21,361 nucleotides of DNA from an uncultured Candidatus Nemicrothrix sp. (GCA_913046155.1 CAJWRY010000011.1:1-21361); one strand, 5' to 3'; shown: positions 1 through 8,852, numbered from the stretch's first letter. The notes: generated by a model from the sequence alone, not told the origin. Program-made: numbers and translations.

Positions 1-25
1 GTTATTGCACTGTAGGATTGTTTTA

Positions 26-2596
26 ATGAAAGCCAGAGAACTCAGAAGCGCGTTTACTACTTTTTTTGAAAAACGAGGTCATGAGGTTGTGCCCTCTTCA
101 AGCCTGATTCCTCACGATGACACAATCCTTTTCACCAATGCAGGAATGGTGCCTTTTAAAAACTATTTCCTAGGCATTGAAAATCCACCATACAAACGCG
201 CAACGACGGTGCAAAAGTGTGTACGAGCTGGAGGAAAGCATAATGACTTAGATGAGGTTGGTCGAACGAGTAGGCACCTAACTTTCTTTGAAATGATGGG
301 AAATTTTAGTTTCGGGGATTATTTCAAGGAAGAGGCAATCCCTTTAGCGTGGGAGTTTTTCACCAAAGTGCTCAAACTAGACCCCGAAAGACTTTGGGTA
401 ACTGTTCATCATACAGATGACGAAGCTGCTCAAATTTGGGAAGAAAAAGTAGGTGTCCCTCCGGATCGTATACAGAGACTTGGTGAGGATAATTGGTGGC
501 GAATGGCTGATACAGGACCCAATGGTCCCTGTTCAGAAATCTTTTGGGACAAAGGCGAAAAGTATGGCCCCCCCGGTGGTCCTGAAAATCCCGCTTCAGA
601 TGAGCGATACGTTGAAATCTGGAATCTCGTTTTCATGCAATATGATCAGCAAGCTGACGGTGAGCAAATTCCGCTTCCGAAACCATCAATTGATACAGGA
701 GCCGGATTAGAACGAGTTTTGTCGGTAATTCAAAATGTAGATGCTGTTTGGGAGTTAGATGAGTTCCAAACGCTTCTCGAGGCTGCAGAAGCTATCACAG
801 GAGTGACAAAAGACTACGAAAACAGCACTCTTGTCTCGTTGCAAATACTAGTCGACCATGCTAGATCCAGCAGTTTTTTGATTAGTGACGGAGTCATTCC
901 AAGCAACGAAGATAGAGGATATGTTTTGCGCCGAATCGTCCGGCGTGCCGTCCGGCATGCTTACCTGCTCGGGGTTGAAAAGCCGATCATGTCTGACCTT
1001 GCTGACGCAGTAATAACGCTCATGGACGACGCCTACCCAGACCTAGCAGAGAACAAAAATTTGATCAAAGATGCATTGCAACGCGAAGAAGAGGGCTTCA
1101 GGAGAACACTCTCTGCTGGGATGAAGATTTTGGAGGGACATTTATCCCAAGTCAATGAGAGTGAAGAATTAAGTGGAGCGGTTGCATTTCAATTGCATGA
1201 CACATACGGCTTTCCTATGGAATTAACTCAAGAAATCGCCGCTGAAAGAAAAATCCCGATAAATATTGAGCAATTCAATAACGAAATGACTCTCCAGAGA
1301 GAAAGAGGAAAAGCGGATTCGTCCTTGAAAGGTAATTCATCTAATTTAAATTCCCAGCTTCAAAAAGCTATAGAAAAATTGCCTGCTACTTCTTTCAAAG
1401 GCTATAGCGAGCATGAAAGCATCTCAAAGGTCCTCTATCTTGATAACGATTTTCTAGTTCTTGACCAAACCCCCTTTTATGCTGAGGCCGGAGGACAAGT
1501 GGGAGATACCGGTATCATCACAAACGAAAATGGAACCCTCAAAATAGAGAATACAACGGCTATGCCCAGTGGTCATTATTTGCACGCCATAGAGCAGATA
1601 AGTGGCGTAATAAAAATTGAAGATACCGTCACAGCCACGATTGATAGTAAGAGACGGCTAGAAATTCAGCGCCACCATACAGGGACTCATCTCTTGCATT
1701 GGGCACTAAGAACAGTTTTAGGCGAGCACGTGAAACAACAGGGATCATGGGTAGGTCCCGAGCGCCTACGATTTGACTTCAGTCACTTTGCGCCACTCAC
1801 GAAAGAAGAAATAGAGCAAATTGAAGATCTAGTAAATAATGAAGTCTTTTCAGGCTCTAGTGTTGAGATCGTCAAAACCACGATGGAAGATGCAAAAGAA
1901 CAAGGGGCATTAGCTTTCTTTGGAGATAAGTATGGTGACGAAGTACGTGTTTTGAAAGCCGGCGAACATTCCGTTGAGCTATGCGGAGGAACACATGTCG
2001 GCAATCTCAGTGATATCGGACCACTAAAGATAATCTCTGAAGGATCAATTGGGTCAAATATTAGGCGCATTGAAGCAGTCGCGGGTCTTGGTACTATCGG
2101 CCTTATTCGTGCTCATCAGAACCTAATTGAAGAAGTCTCAATCGACCTCGGCGTTCCATCATCAAATCTCATTGAAGGCGTTGCAAAGAAGAGTAGGGAA
2201 ATAGATGAGCTAACGAACGAGCTAGCTGCATTGCGCACATCTCTTATCATGAGTTCACTTGATACCCTCCTCGGTCAAGCACAAGATGGAATCATAGCCG
2301 AACAGATTGACGGTGTTGGCCGAGATGATATGAGGGACTTGATTGGTTCTCTTTGTAGTAGCGAAGATATTAAAGCCGTAATTCTTGGAGTCGCTTTGGA
2401 TAGTGGTGGGGTAGTACTAGCCGCAGGAGTACCAGCTGGATCTAAACTTGACGCATCCGAACTCATAGCTGAGTCAACAAAACTAATTAAGGGCGGCGGC
2501 GGCAAAGGAAAGGATTTTGCTATTGCTGGCGGAAAAGATAGCTCTGCCTTAGAAAAAGCTATCCACTTAGCCCGACAAAAAGCGGAGTCAGGGTGA
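26..2596 (+). CDS. alaS: Alanyl-tRNA synthetase
   Basis: Class II aminoacyl-tRNA synthetase that charges tRNA-Ala in the cytoplasm and clears mischarged Ser/Gly. The predicted protein is 856 aa, slightly below the usual 870-900. The N-terminal catalytic domain carries TNAGMVPFKN (about residues 37-46). The editing domain shows the zinc-site pair HTGTH (H551, H555) and CGGTH (C653, H657). The C-terminal C-Ala domain has a glycine-rich segment at 823-831 (GGGGKGKDF) and ends in AGGKD. I chose the ATG at 26 because AGGA (14-17) lies 8 nt upstream and homologues begin near here; an in-frame TTG at 5 would add seven unlikely residues. The stop overlaps the ruvX start (GTGA), as usual in actinobacteria, where alaS is followed by ruvX and mltG. 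Identification is secure; only the exact start is open. Confidence 0.97.
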   Translation: MKARELRSAFTTFFEKRGHEVVPSSSLIPHDDTILFTNAGMVPFKNYFLGIENPPYKRATTVQKCVRAGGKHNDLDEVGRTSRHLTFFEMMGNFSFGDYFKEEAIPLAWEFFTKVLKLDPERLWVTVHHTDDEAAQIWEEKVGVPPDRIQRLGEDNWWRMADTGPNGPCSEIFWDKGEKYGPPGGPENPASDERYVEIWNLVFMQYDQQADGEQIPLPKPSIDTGAGLERVLSVIQNVDAVWELDEFQTLLEAAEAITGVTKDYENSTLVSLQILVDHARSSSFLISDGVIPSNEDRGYVLRRIVRRAVRHAYLLGVEKPIMSDLADAVITLMDDAYPDLAENKNLIKDALQREEEGFRRTLSAGMKILEGHLSQVNESEELSGAVAFQLHDTYGFPMELTQEIAAERKIPINIEQFNNEMTLQRERGKADSSLKGNSSNLNSQLQKAIEKLPATSFKGYSEHESISKVLYLDNDFLVLDQTPFYAEAGGQVGDTGIITNENGTLKIENTTAMPSGHYLHAIEQISGVIKIEDTVTATIDSKRRLEIQRHHTGTHLLHWALRTVLGEHVKQQGSWVGPERLRFDFSHFAPLTKEEIEQIEDLVNNEVFSGSSVEIVKTTMEDAKEQGALAFFGDKYGDEVRVLKAGEHSVELCGGTHVGNLSDIGPLKIISEGSIGSNIRRIEAVAGLGTIGLIRAHQNLIEEVSIDLGVPSSNLIEGVAKKSREIDELTNELAALRTSLIMSSLDTLLGQAQDGIIAEQIDGVGRDDMRDLIGSLCSSEDIKAVILGVALDSGGVVLAAGVPAGSKLDASELIAESTKLIKGGGGKGKDFAIAGGKDSSALEKAIHLARQKAESG

Positions 2597-3039
2597 GAAT
2601 CATAGGACTTGATTTAGGATCCAAAAGGATAGGGGTTGCTTTGAGTAACTCAGACCTAACAGTTGCCACACCGTATGACGTTATCCAAAGAGCAGACAAG
2701 ATAGAAAAGGACCACACTGCAATCCTGAATATTGCTGATGAATGGGAAGCAAATAAAATCATCGTAGGTTTACCGATTTCATTAGATGGAACATTAGGGG
2801 CATCAGCTAAATCTGTCACCAAAGAGATAGAAAAGCTAAAGGGTCTAACGGATATACCAATTGAAACTTATGACGAGCGTTTTACCACTGTGACTGCTGA
2901 ACAAATACTCCTTCGCCAAAATGTAAAGCGCGATAAGAAGAAGAGTGTCGTCGATAAAGTAGCTGCCGCAATAATCTTGCAGGGTTGGATTGATTCTTTC
3001 AACAATTCAAAAGACGCCAGATCCGGAACAATTACATGA
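2593..3039 (+). CDS. ruvX: RuvX/YqgF-family RNase H-fold protein (putative Holliday junction resolvase / pre-16S rRNA nuclease)
   Basis: A 148-aa protein of the YqgF/RuvX family, which has an RNase H-like fold. Members are implicated in 5' maturation of 16S rRNA and annotated as putative Holliday junction resolvases. Visible hallmarks are the N-terminal GLDLGSKRIGVAL with acidic residue D7, the central YDERFTT motif, and the C-terminal DKVAAAIILQGWID helix containing the last conserved Asp. Length is normal for the family. The GTG start at 2593 overlaps the alaS stop in GTGA, with GGAG (2584-2587) upstream, so translational coupling is likely. The end overlaps the mltG ATG by 4 nt. The family is certain; which activity dominates cannot be told from sequence. 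Confidence 0.93.
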   Translation: MRIIGLDLGSKRIGVALSNSDLTVATPYDVIQRADKIEKDHTAILNIADEWEANKIIVGLPISLDGTLGASAKSVTKEIEKLKGLTDIPIETYDERFTTVTAEQILLRQNVKRDKKKSVVDKVAAAIILQGWIDSFNNSKDARSGTIT

Positions 3040-4346
3040 GTGGGGATAACGAAGAATCAACGCGCTCGGAACTGGAAAATCAATCTGTGTATCCAGACAC
3101 CGAACCGGAAAGACAAGACGAAGGAGAACTTGATGCACCTTATGAAAACTTTTTCCTAGGGGCATATGAGGGAAGTAATGAAATCGGCCAAAGTGGCAAC
3201 TCAAGTCCAAAAGATATTTACCCTCAAGATCTACCACCCTGGTATGAAGATGAATATTATGATGACCGAGACTGGGAACGACTTCCGAGAAGAACAAGCA
3301 CAGCGATACGATTTGGTATATTCATAGGCATTTTGCTCATCCTTTCGCTATCAACATACAGCTTTGTCAAAGGATGGATTGATAATCAACTTGACCCACC
3401 AGGTGAACCAGGCATAGCGATAACTATTGAAATTCCTCAAGGGGCATCTGCGGATGATATTGCAAGAATCCTTGCCGATAATGACATTGTTGCCAATGCA
3501 ACTGTTTTCAGATATTACTTAAGGTTCAAAAGTGCTTCCGATTTCCAAGCAGGCATCTATACATTTCAGATAAATAGCTCAGCATGGGATGTTAAAGAAA
3601 ATCTTTTAGCAGGGCCAATGGAAATCCCTGATGACAGATTTTTCGTAACTATTCCCGAAGGGCTAACTCTAATAGAGATGCAAGAAACACTTCTGGGTCA
3701 ATTGCCGGACTTTAATCCCGAGGAACTTAAAAAAGCAATTGAAAATGCTGGTACTCCTTCCAGCCTCGGTATTACTTTGAGCTTTATCAAAGAAGGAATC
3801 TTCTTTCCTGACACCTACGACGTGGACGAGGTATCACTAGCGAATGAAGAGAACCTTCTCCAGAGAATGACCTCACAATTCGATATTGTCGCCACAGAAA
3901 CTGGTCTGGCAAACCCTCCCAGCGCCTTGGGAGTCACCCCCTATGAGGTGCTGATCATTGCATCACTAATTGAAGAAGAAGCAGCACTTGACGAGGAGAG
4001 ACCCAAGATAGCCAGAGTAATTTACAACAGGTTGGAGCGTTCAATTCCATTGGGGATAGACGCCACTATCGTTTATGCTCTTGGCGGTGATAGAGAATTA
4101 ACACTCAGCGATTTAGCAGTCAATTCACCATATAACACACGACTTGTTTTAGGGTTACCCCCAACTCCGATAAGTGCCCCAGGAAGGGCATCAATAGAGG
4201 CAGCTCTCCAGCCTGCTCAAGGAGAATGGTTATATTATGTGCGAACTGACGAATCGGGTGTGGGATCTCATACATTCGCGGTCACGCAGGAAGATTTTAA
4301 CGAGGCTGTTTTGATATGTGTAGAGAGAGAACTTGGCTGTGGTTGA
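3036..4346 (+). CDS. mltG: Endolytic peptidoglycan transglycosylase MltG (YceG-like)
   Basis: Inner-membrane lytic transglycosylase thought to cleave nascent glycan strands and set their length. The protein is 436 aa. Residues 1-85 form a hydrophilic, acidic, Tyr/Pro-containing cytoplasmic tail. A single membrane segment spans about 91-111 (FGIFIGILLILSLSTYSF), followed by a LysM-like/YceG extracytoplasmic domain. The catalytic glutamate is expected at E313 in IASLIEEEA, matching E218 of the E. coli enzyme. The downstream signatures NRL, LGIDATIVYALG, SPYNTR and GLPPTPI are all present. The ATGA overlap with ruvX fixes the start. The long cytoplasmic tail is common in actinobacterial homologues; its role is unknown. 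Confidence 0.95.
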   Translation: MSGDNEESTRSELENQSVYPDTEPERQDEGELDAPYENFFLGAYEGSNEIGQSGNSSPKDIYPQDLPPWYEDEYYDDRDWERLPRRTSTAIRFGIFIGILLILSLSTYSFVKGWIDNQLDPPGEPGIAITIEIPQGASADDIARILADNDIVANATVFRYYLRFKSASDFQAGIYTFQINSSAWDVKENLLAGPMEIPDDRFFVTIPEGLTLIEMQETLLGQLPDFNPEELKKAIENAGTPSSLGITLSFIKEGIFFPDTYDVDEVSLANEENLLQRMTSQFDIVATETGLANPPSALGVTPYEVLIIASLIEEEAALDEERPKIARVIYNRLERSIPLGIDATIVYALGGDRELTLSDLAVNSPYNTRLVLGLPPTPISAPGRASIEAALQPAQGEWLYYVRTDESGVGSHTFAVTQEDFNEAVLICVERELGCG

Positions 4347-5187
4347 TTTCCCTGACGTTAACGGATATGAATTTATCGCTGCGGTTGTGGGTAAGCCAAT
4401 AGCGCATTCTCTTTCCCCGCTTATTCATAACACTGCATTCAGGCAAGAAAAATTGAATTGGATGTACCATGCAGTAGAAGTCTCACAGGATGAAGCCGGT
4501 GAGTGCATAACTGCAGTTAGGGAAAAGAATATCCGTGGTTTATCTGTAACGATGCCTTTGAAAGAAGCAGTGATTCCTCATTTAGATGGGCTAACGGAGA
4601 CTGCTATTAAATTGAATGCAGTCAACTGCATCTTCTGGGATGGGGATGACCTTATAGGGGATAATACCGATGGTGCCGGTTTCGTGAATGCCTTGAAGTT
4701 GCAGCTCAAGGAACCGCTTAATAAAAAGGCTATCGCAATCATTGGAGCTGGTGGTGCAGCCCGCTCAATCATAAATAGTTTGGGAGATAACCCGGTTAAA
4801 GAGATTGTCGTTGTGAATAGAAGCAACCCAAAAGCTGAGAAAGCTGCTTATCTTGGAGGACCTAATGCAAGAGTCGGTAGCTACGCAGACCTTGCTGATT
4901 GTGATATTGTCGTGAATTCAACCCCGCTTGGCATGGCTGGGACTTCTGAAGAAGCCATGCTGCCAGTTCCCGTAGAGTTTCTATCTGCTAAACAAACTGT
5001 AATAGACCTTGTCTATAACCCCATTGAGACAGAGCTTCTTCGGCAAGCCAAAGGGTTAGGCGCTAAAACATTTTCAGGCTTGGGTATGCTGATTCACCAA
5101 GCCCTTTTGCAGTTCCTGCTCTGGACAGGTCTGAATACATCAATCGAGGGTATAGAAAACGTAGTTTCTGATACTATTGGCAGATAA
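4333..5187 (+). CDS. aroE: Shikimate dehydrogenase
   Basis: NADP-dependent reduction of 3-dehydroshikimate to shikimate in the aromatic amino-acid pathway. The protein is 284 aa at the longest start. The substrate domain has GKPIAHSLSPLIHN (20-33) and MPLKE with catalytic K77; DNTDG carries catalytic D113. The nucleotide-binding domain has GAGGAARSI (138-146), NSTPLGM and the C-terminal GLGMLIHQALLQF (Q256). The start is uncertain: no in-frame ATG exists upstream of the conserved core, so TTG at 4333 or GTG at 4339 must be used, both overlapping the end of mltG. There is only a weak AG-rich stretch (4322-4330) as ribosome-binding site. Translation is probably coupled to mltG. The next gene is aroB, after 54 bases. 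Confidence 0.94.
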   Translation: MAVVDFPDVNGYEFIAAVVGKPIAHSLSPLIHNTAFRQEKLNWMYHAVEVSQDEAGECITAVREKNIRGLSVTMPLKEAVIPHLDGLTETAIKLNAVNCIFWDGDDLIGDNTDGAGFVNALKLQLKEPLNKKAIAIIGAGGAARSIINSLGDNPVKEIVVVNRSNPKAEKAAYLGGPNARVGSYADLADCDIVVNSTPLGMAGTSEEAMLPVPVEFLSAKQTVIDLVYNPIETELLRQAKGLGAKTFSGLGMLIHQALLQFLLWTGLNTSIEGIENVVSDTIGR

Positions 5188-5229
5188 CACTTCTGAGGTT
5201 AACTCCCTGCAAAAACTAATTTCCGTGAC

Positions 5230-5235
5230 TACTCT
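5230..5235 (+). promoter_or_regulatory. Possible -10 element for a leaderless aroB transcript
   Basis: TACTCT fits the actinobacterial TANNNT -10 pattern and ends 6 nt before the GTG start of aroB, so transcription would start at the start codon. aroB has no visible Shine-Dalgarno, which is compatible with leaderless translation. No good -35 box is seen 17-18 nt upstream (CTGCAA at best). A TANNNT match is short and can occur by chance, so this is only a suggestion. Confidence 0.28.
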
Positions 5236-5241
5236 CGTAAT

Positions 5242-6249
5242 GTGGAGATGAAAGAAATCAAAGTCAATCTAGGTGAAAGAAGTTATCCGGTATTAGTTGG
5301 GGTGAATTGCCTAGATAATGTCGCAAAGTACTACCCCGAGTCCGCAAAGCGAGTGGCTGTTGTAACTCAGAAGCAAATTGGCGTAGAAATCGCTTCAAGC
5401 AAAAATCACAAAGTTTTTGATATCGGAACAGGTGAAAACTCTAAATCAATAGAAACCGTTATTGAATTATGCAGGGCATGGGTTGACTGGGGTTTAACCC
5501 GTTCAGATGTAGTCATTGGCTTGGGTGGAGGAATGGTAACTGATGTTGCTGCTTTCGCCGCTTCAATCTACCACAGAGGCCTCAATGTAATTAATATTCC
5601 TACCACATTGCTAGGAATGGTTGACGCAGCAATCGGAGGCAAATCAGGAGTCAACCTTCCTGAAGGGAAAAACTTAATTGGAACATTTTGGCAACCGAAA
5701 GCTGTCATATGTGATACCGATACGCTCCAAACTCTTCCGGATCGCGAATGGAAGTGTGGGTATGGGGAAGTCGCTAAGTATCACTTCCTTGGTGCAGAAG
5801 ATATGCGGGAATTTGGACTGATCGACACCGTTCTAGAATGTATCAAAGTCAAAACAGGCATTGTTGCTGAAGATGAGCGTGAAACCGGGAAACGAGCAGT
5901 CCTAAATTATGGCCACACCCTAGCGCACGCTCTAGAATTAGAGAATGACTTTTCATTAGCTCACGGCGAGGCTGTCGCAGTAGGTATTCGATATGCTGCC
6001 GAAGTTGCATTCCTAATGGGGCGCATTGGAAAAGGACGCGTTAAATATCACGAGGAAATTCTCGCCCACTATGGTCTAAATATGAAATTGGAGAAAAGCG
6101 TTAATCTTGAAAGAATCACTTCGCTTTTCTTAAGAGACAAAAAATCTCAAGATGGGATCACATTTGTTTTGGATGGAGAAAATGGAGTGGAACCTGTGCT
6201 TGTTCACGATCAAGATATATTAGAGAAAGCTTTGGAGGTCGTTCAATGA
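5242..6249 (+). CDS. aroB: 3-dehydroquinate synthase
   Basis: Converts DAHP to 3-dehydroquinate, the second shikimate-pathway step, using NAD+ and a divalent metal. The protein is 335 aa, shorter than the typical 350-370, chiefly because of a compact C-terminal half. NAD-binding GLGGGMVTD spans 93-101; PTTLLGMVDAAIGGKSGVN (120-138) is intact. The metal ligands are E176 (GYGEVAKY), H225 (NYGHTLAHALE) and H241 (AHGEAVAVG). The start is a GTG at 5242; the ATG two codons later has GGAG touching it, which is too close to act as a Shine-Dalgarno. No other ribosome-binding site is visible, so a leaderless start is possible. The stop overlaps aroQ (ATGA). In related actinobacteria aroC and aroK lie directly upstream; here they are absent. 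Confidence 0.95.
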   Translation: MEMKEIKVNLGERSYPVLVGVNCLDNVAKYYPESAKRVAVVTQKQIGVEIASSKNHKVFDIGTGENSKSIETVIELCRAWVDWGLTRSDVVIGLGGGMVTDVAAFAASIYHRGLNVINIPTTLLGMVDAAIGGKSGVNLPEGKNLIGTFWQPKAVICDTDTLQTLPDREWKCGYGEVAKYHFLGAEDMREFGLIDTVLECIKVKTGIVAEDERETGKRAVLNYGHTLAHALELENDFSLAHGEAVAVGIRYAAEVAFLMGRIGKGRVKYHEEILAHYGLNMKLEKSVNLERITSLFLRDKKSQDGITFVLDGENGVEPVLVHDQDILEKALEVVQ

Positions 6250-6692
6250 AATCAATCCTGCTATTAATGGGGCCGAACCTTAACATGCTTGGTGAACGAG
6301 AGCCGGAAATTTATGGGTCAGCTACAATGCAAGACCATATTGAGGACGCAGAAAAAGTCGCGAATGAATTTGGTTATGAATTGGTGCACTTCCAATCAAA
6401 TAATGAAGGGGACCTTGTAAACCAAATCCATAAAGCCAGAGGCAAACACACCGGAATCATCATAAATCCTGGCGCTCTCACTCATTACGGATGGTCAATT
6501 CATGATGCTTTGCTTGTCTATGAAGGCGTCATCATTGAAATGCACTTATCTAATCCAAATCAACGAGAATCGTGGAGGCACACTTCTGTTGTGGCACCTG
6601 TAGCGGACGGATCAATTGTTGGCTTTGGGATACAAGGCTACGAGCTATCAATCCGAGCGTTTCATCAGATTATTGAAAATGATGATAAGTGA
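6246..6692 (+). CDS. aroQ: 3-dehydroquinate dehydratase, type II
   Basis: Dehydrates 3-dehydroquinate to 3-dehydroshikimate, the step between AroB and AroE. The 148 aa are normal for the dodecameric type II enzyme. Visible active-site residues are GPNLNMLGEREPEIYG with R18 and catalytic Y23, INPGA (N74), and EMHLSNP with catalytic H100. The lid arginines lie in RESWRHTS (R107, R111). The ATG start overlaps the aroB stop in ATGA and has a strong Shine-Dalgarno GGAGG (6234-6238) 7 nt upstream. Its 3' end overlaps the start of the following peptidase gene. Confidence 0.96.
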   Translation: MKSILLLMGPNLNMLGEREPEIYGSATMQDHIEDAEKVANEFGYELVHFQSNNEGDLVNQIHKARGKHTGIIINPGALTHYGWSIHDALLVYEGVIIEMHLSNPNQRESWRHTSVVAPVADGSIVGFGIQGYELSIRAFHQIIENDDK

Positions 6693-7782
6693 AGATGAAA
6701 TAGCAATTCACCTTCAAAGACTTACTCGCGTAGGTGACTGGTGCGCAGAACGTAATGCTTGTTTCATTGCTCTTGACTCTTTCACTATCAGATGGCTGAC
6801 GGGGTTTACAGGGTCTAATGGGGTAATGTATCTAGACCAAAATTGCCAAGTGCTTTTTACCGACTCAAGATATGCGGAACAAGCACCGGTTGAAATCGCA
6901 AGACATGGCGTAGATGTAAAGTGTGTTATTGGCTCAGATCCATTTAATAGAATTGCTGAACTTGCAAAGAAAAGAAATGTTCACTTGGACGGCGAAAAAT
7001 GTTCATGGAGTGCAAAAGAAAAAATAGAAAGCCTTATAGAAGGAGACGTTATTGATGCTCATAAATTCTGTTTGGAACTTAGGTGTATAAAAGATAAAAG
7101 CGAAATAGAGAAGATAAGGACTGCAGCTGAAATTACCTGCATGGCTTTAGATAATGCCCTAGCTGAATTAAATCCAGAGACAACTGAAAGAGAGTTAGCT
7201 CGCAACATTGAATCACTCATGATTGAATATGGTGCATTGAATGCAGCCTACCCGCCTATAGTTGCAGCTGGTAAGAACAGTGCACTTCCCCACGCTCGCC
7301 CTTCTAATCAACGTATTTTGGATACAAATCTGTTACTCGTAGACGTAGGTGCAAATTTTGAAGGATATTGCTCTGACATGACCAGAATGATTCCTCTTTC
7401 CGAACTGAATAAAGAGCAAAAATATGCTTCTCAAATAGTGCTTGATGCCCAAATAAAGGCTATTGAATCAATTCGCCCAGGTATGAGAGCAAAAGAAGTT
7501 GATGGAATCTGTCGCGATATTCTCTCTAATGCGATACCTGGTGGAGAATTTCTTCATGGAACCGGTCATGGTGTAGGTCTAGAAATTCATGAATACCCTA
7601 GGATAAATAGCAAAAGTAACGACATGCTCCAAGAGGGGATGGTTATTACTATAGAACCAGGCATCTATATCGAAGGTTCATATGGTATCCGGTGGGAAGA
7701 TCTACTTCTTATAACAGATACCGGCATCGAATATTTAACTAACTACAAGAAACTCACACAAGTAGGGAACTCTCACGGTTAG
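6679..7782 (+). CDS. pepP: M24-family Xaa-Pro aminopeptidase / prolidase-like metallopeptidase
   Basis: Dinuclear-metal peptidase of the M24 'pita-bread' fold, expected to remove N-terminal residues preceding proline or to split X-Pro dipeptides in the cytoplasm. At 367 aa it matches short bacterial PepP/PepQ proteins. The N-terminal creatinase-like domain covers about 1-135. All five metal ligands are visible: D222 (VDVGANF), D233 (CSDMTRM), H297 (GTGHGVG), E326 (IEPGIY) and E340 (GIRWED). Tandem ATGs at 6679 and 6682 are the likely start; extension to an upstream in-frame TTG at 6616 would only translate the end of aroQ. Its place between aroQ and efp is the standard actinobacterial order, where it is often called pepQ. 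PepP versus PepQ specificity cannot be decided here. Confidence 0.88.
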   Translation: MMISEDEIAIHLQRLTRVGDWCAERNACFIALDSFTIRWLTGFTGSNGVMYLDQNCQVLFTDSRYAEQAPVEIARHGVDVKCVIGSDPFNRIAELAKKRNVHLDGEKCSWSAKEKIESLIEGDVIDAHKFCLELRCIKDKSEIEKIRTAAEITCMALDNALAELNPETTERELARNIESLMIEYGALNAAYPPIVAAGKNSALPHARPSNQRILDTNLLLVDVGANFEGYCSDMTRMIPLSELNKEQKYASQIVLDAQIKAIESIRPGMRAKEVDGICRDILSNAIPGGEFLHGTGHGVGLEIHEYPRINSKSNDMLQEGMVITIEPGIYIEGSYGIRWEDLLLITDTGIEYLTNYKKLTQVGNSHG

Positions 7783-7800
7783 AGTAGTAAGCCAACAGTA

Positions 7801-7805
7801 AAGGA
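7801..7805 (+). promoter_or_regulatory. Ribosome-binding site of efp
   Basis: AAGGA lies 7 nt before the ATG of efp, in the 30-nt gap after the peptidase gene. It is one of the clearer Shine-Dalgarno sequences in the window and fits the expected high expression of EF-P. Confidence 0.7.
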
Positions 7806-7812
7806 TTCATAA

Positions 7813-8376
7813 ATGACTTCCATATCCACGAATGATTTCAAAAACGGTTGGACCCTGATGGTTGACAGTAATCTAATGCAAATAGTCGAATTTCAACATG
7901 TGAAGCCAGGGAAAGGACCAGCATTCGTTAGGACAAAGCTAAAGAACGTGAGGACCGGATCCGTAATAGAAAAGACTTTCCGAGCTGGGGAGTCACTAGA
8001 ACGCGTCAATATTGATAAGCGTGAAATGCAATATCTATACAGAGATGGTTTAGATCTAGTCTTTATGGACAGCGAAACTTATGAACAAATCACCGTCGCA
8101 CCTGAATCTGTAGGAGATTTACCAAATTACATAGTCGAATCAGATTCAGCTATCCTCCTCATGTTCGGTAGCGAAATTGTAGGAACAGAACTTTCGGCAT
8201 CGGTGGAACTATTAATCACTGAAACTGAACCTGGAATCCAAGGTGACAGAGTTTCCGGTGCCACAAAACCAGCTCTTCTGGAGACCGGTTTGAATGTGCA
8301 AGTTCCTTTATTTCTAGAAACCGGCGAAAAGATAAAAGTAGATACCAGAACAGGGTCCTACATTAGTAGAGCTTGA
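7813..8376 (+). CDS. efp: Translation elongation factor P
   Basis: Binds between the P and E sites of the ribosome and relieves stalling at polyproline stretches. The 187 aa form the three beta-barrel domains typical of EF-P. The domain I tip loop reads KPGKGPAF with K34 at the functional tip. The actinobacterial PGKGP-type loop is reported to work without the lysine modification that E. coli needs, and no epmA/epmB/epmC or equivalent modification gene is seen in this window. The C-terminal signature (GDRVSGATKPALLETG, then VPLFLETGEKIKVDTRTGSY) is intact. The start is fixed by AAGGA 7 nt upstream. It is followed after 10 nt by nusB, the usual order. Confidence 0.97.
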   Translation: MTSISTNDFKNGWTLMVDSNLMQIVEFQHVKPGKGPAFVRTKLKNVRTGSVIEKTFRAGESLERVNIDKREMQYLYRDGLDLVFMDSETYEQITVAPESVGDLPNYIVESDSAILLMFGSEIVGTELSASVELLITETEPGIQGDRVSGATKPALLETGLNVQVPLFLETGEKIKVDTRTGSYISRA

Positions 8377-8386
8377 AATTCGGATT

Positions 8387-8839
8387 ATGGAATCAATCAA
8401 GAAAGGTGAACTGCCTGAAGATACCCCAGAATACATAGTTAACCGACGTTATGGTAGAGAGACAGTACTAGGTTTAATCTATGAGTCTGAATCTAAGTCA
8501 AAGGTCCTGCTCGATCTAGAAAAAGATATGCCAGTCCAACTTGATGGATATGCTAAAGAATTGTTTGATGCTCTTATCATTGAGTTGTCAGCTATCGACT
8601 CCCTGATTGATGAAAATAGTCATAAATGGGATCTAGATCGAATGCCACTAGTGGATCTAGCGATATTAAGAATAGCGGTTCTTGAACTAAAGCATTTTGC
8701 ATCCATTCCATCAGCAGTAATAGTTAGCGAGGCTGTGGAGTTAGCGACTAAATATTCCACGAAGTCATCAAGCCCATTTATTAACGGTGTGCTAGCAGGA
8801 ATCTGTGGATCTCTTCGGCCTGATGACCCAGTTACCTAG
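8387..8839 (+). CDS. nusB: Transcription antitermination factor NusB
   Basis: RNA-binding protein that with NusE/S10 recognises boxA and supports antitermination in rRNA operons. The 150 aa are normal for NusB. The N-terminal helix (NRRYGRETVLGLIYES) is a diverged version of the usual R..A.Q.LY motif. The C-terminal half keeps the family pattern: a WDLDRMPLVDLAILRIAVLEL helix, a IPSAVIVSEAVELATKYS helix, and FINGVLA near the end. It starts 10 nt after efp with only a short CGGA close to the ATG. It is the last gene before the pyr leader, so the operon may end or be relayed at 8840-8941. Confidence 0.92.
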   Translation: MESIKKGELPEDTPEYIVNRRYGRETVLGLIYESESKSKVLLDLEKDMPVQLDGYAKELFDALIIELSAIDSLIDENSHKWDLDRMPLVDLAILRIAVLELKHFASIPSAVIVSEAVELATKYSTKSSSPFINGVLAGICGSLRPDDPVT

Positions 8840-8852
8840 TAAAAAAGTTTTC

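Noticed and set aside
1783..2070. Antisense open frames inside alaS, carB, coaBC and metK
   Set aside because: They lie wholly within well-supported genes on the other strand, have low-complexity Ser/Pro/Leu-rich translations and no recognisable domains.
6616..6678. Upstream in-frame start for the M24 peptidase
   Set aside because: It would translate 21 residues from within aroQ; the double ATG at 6679/6682 next to the aroQ stop is the natural start.
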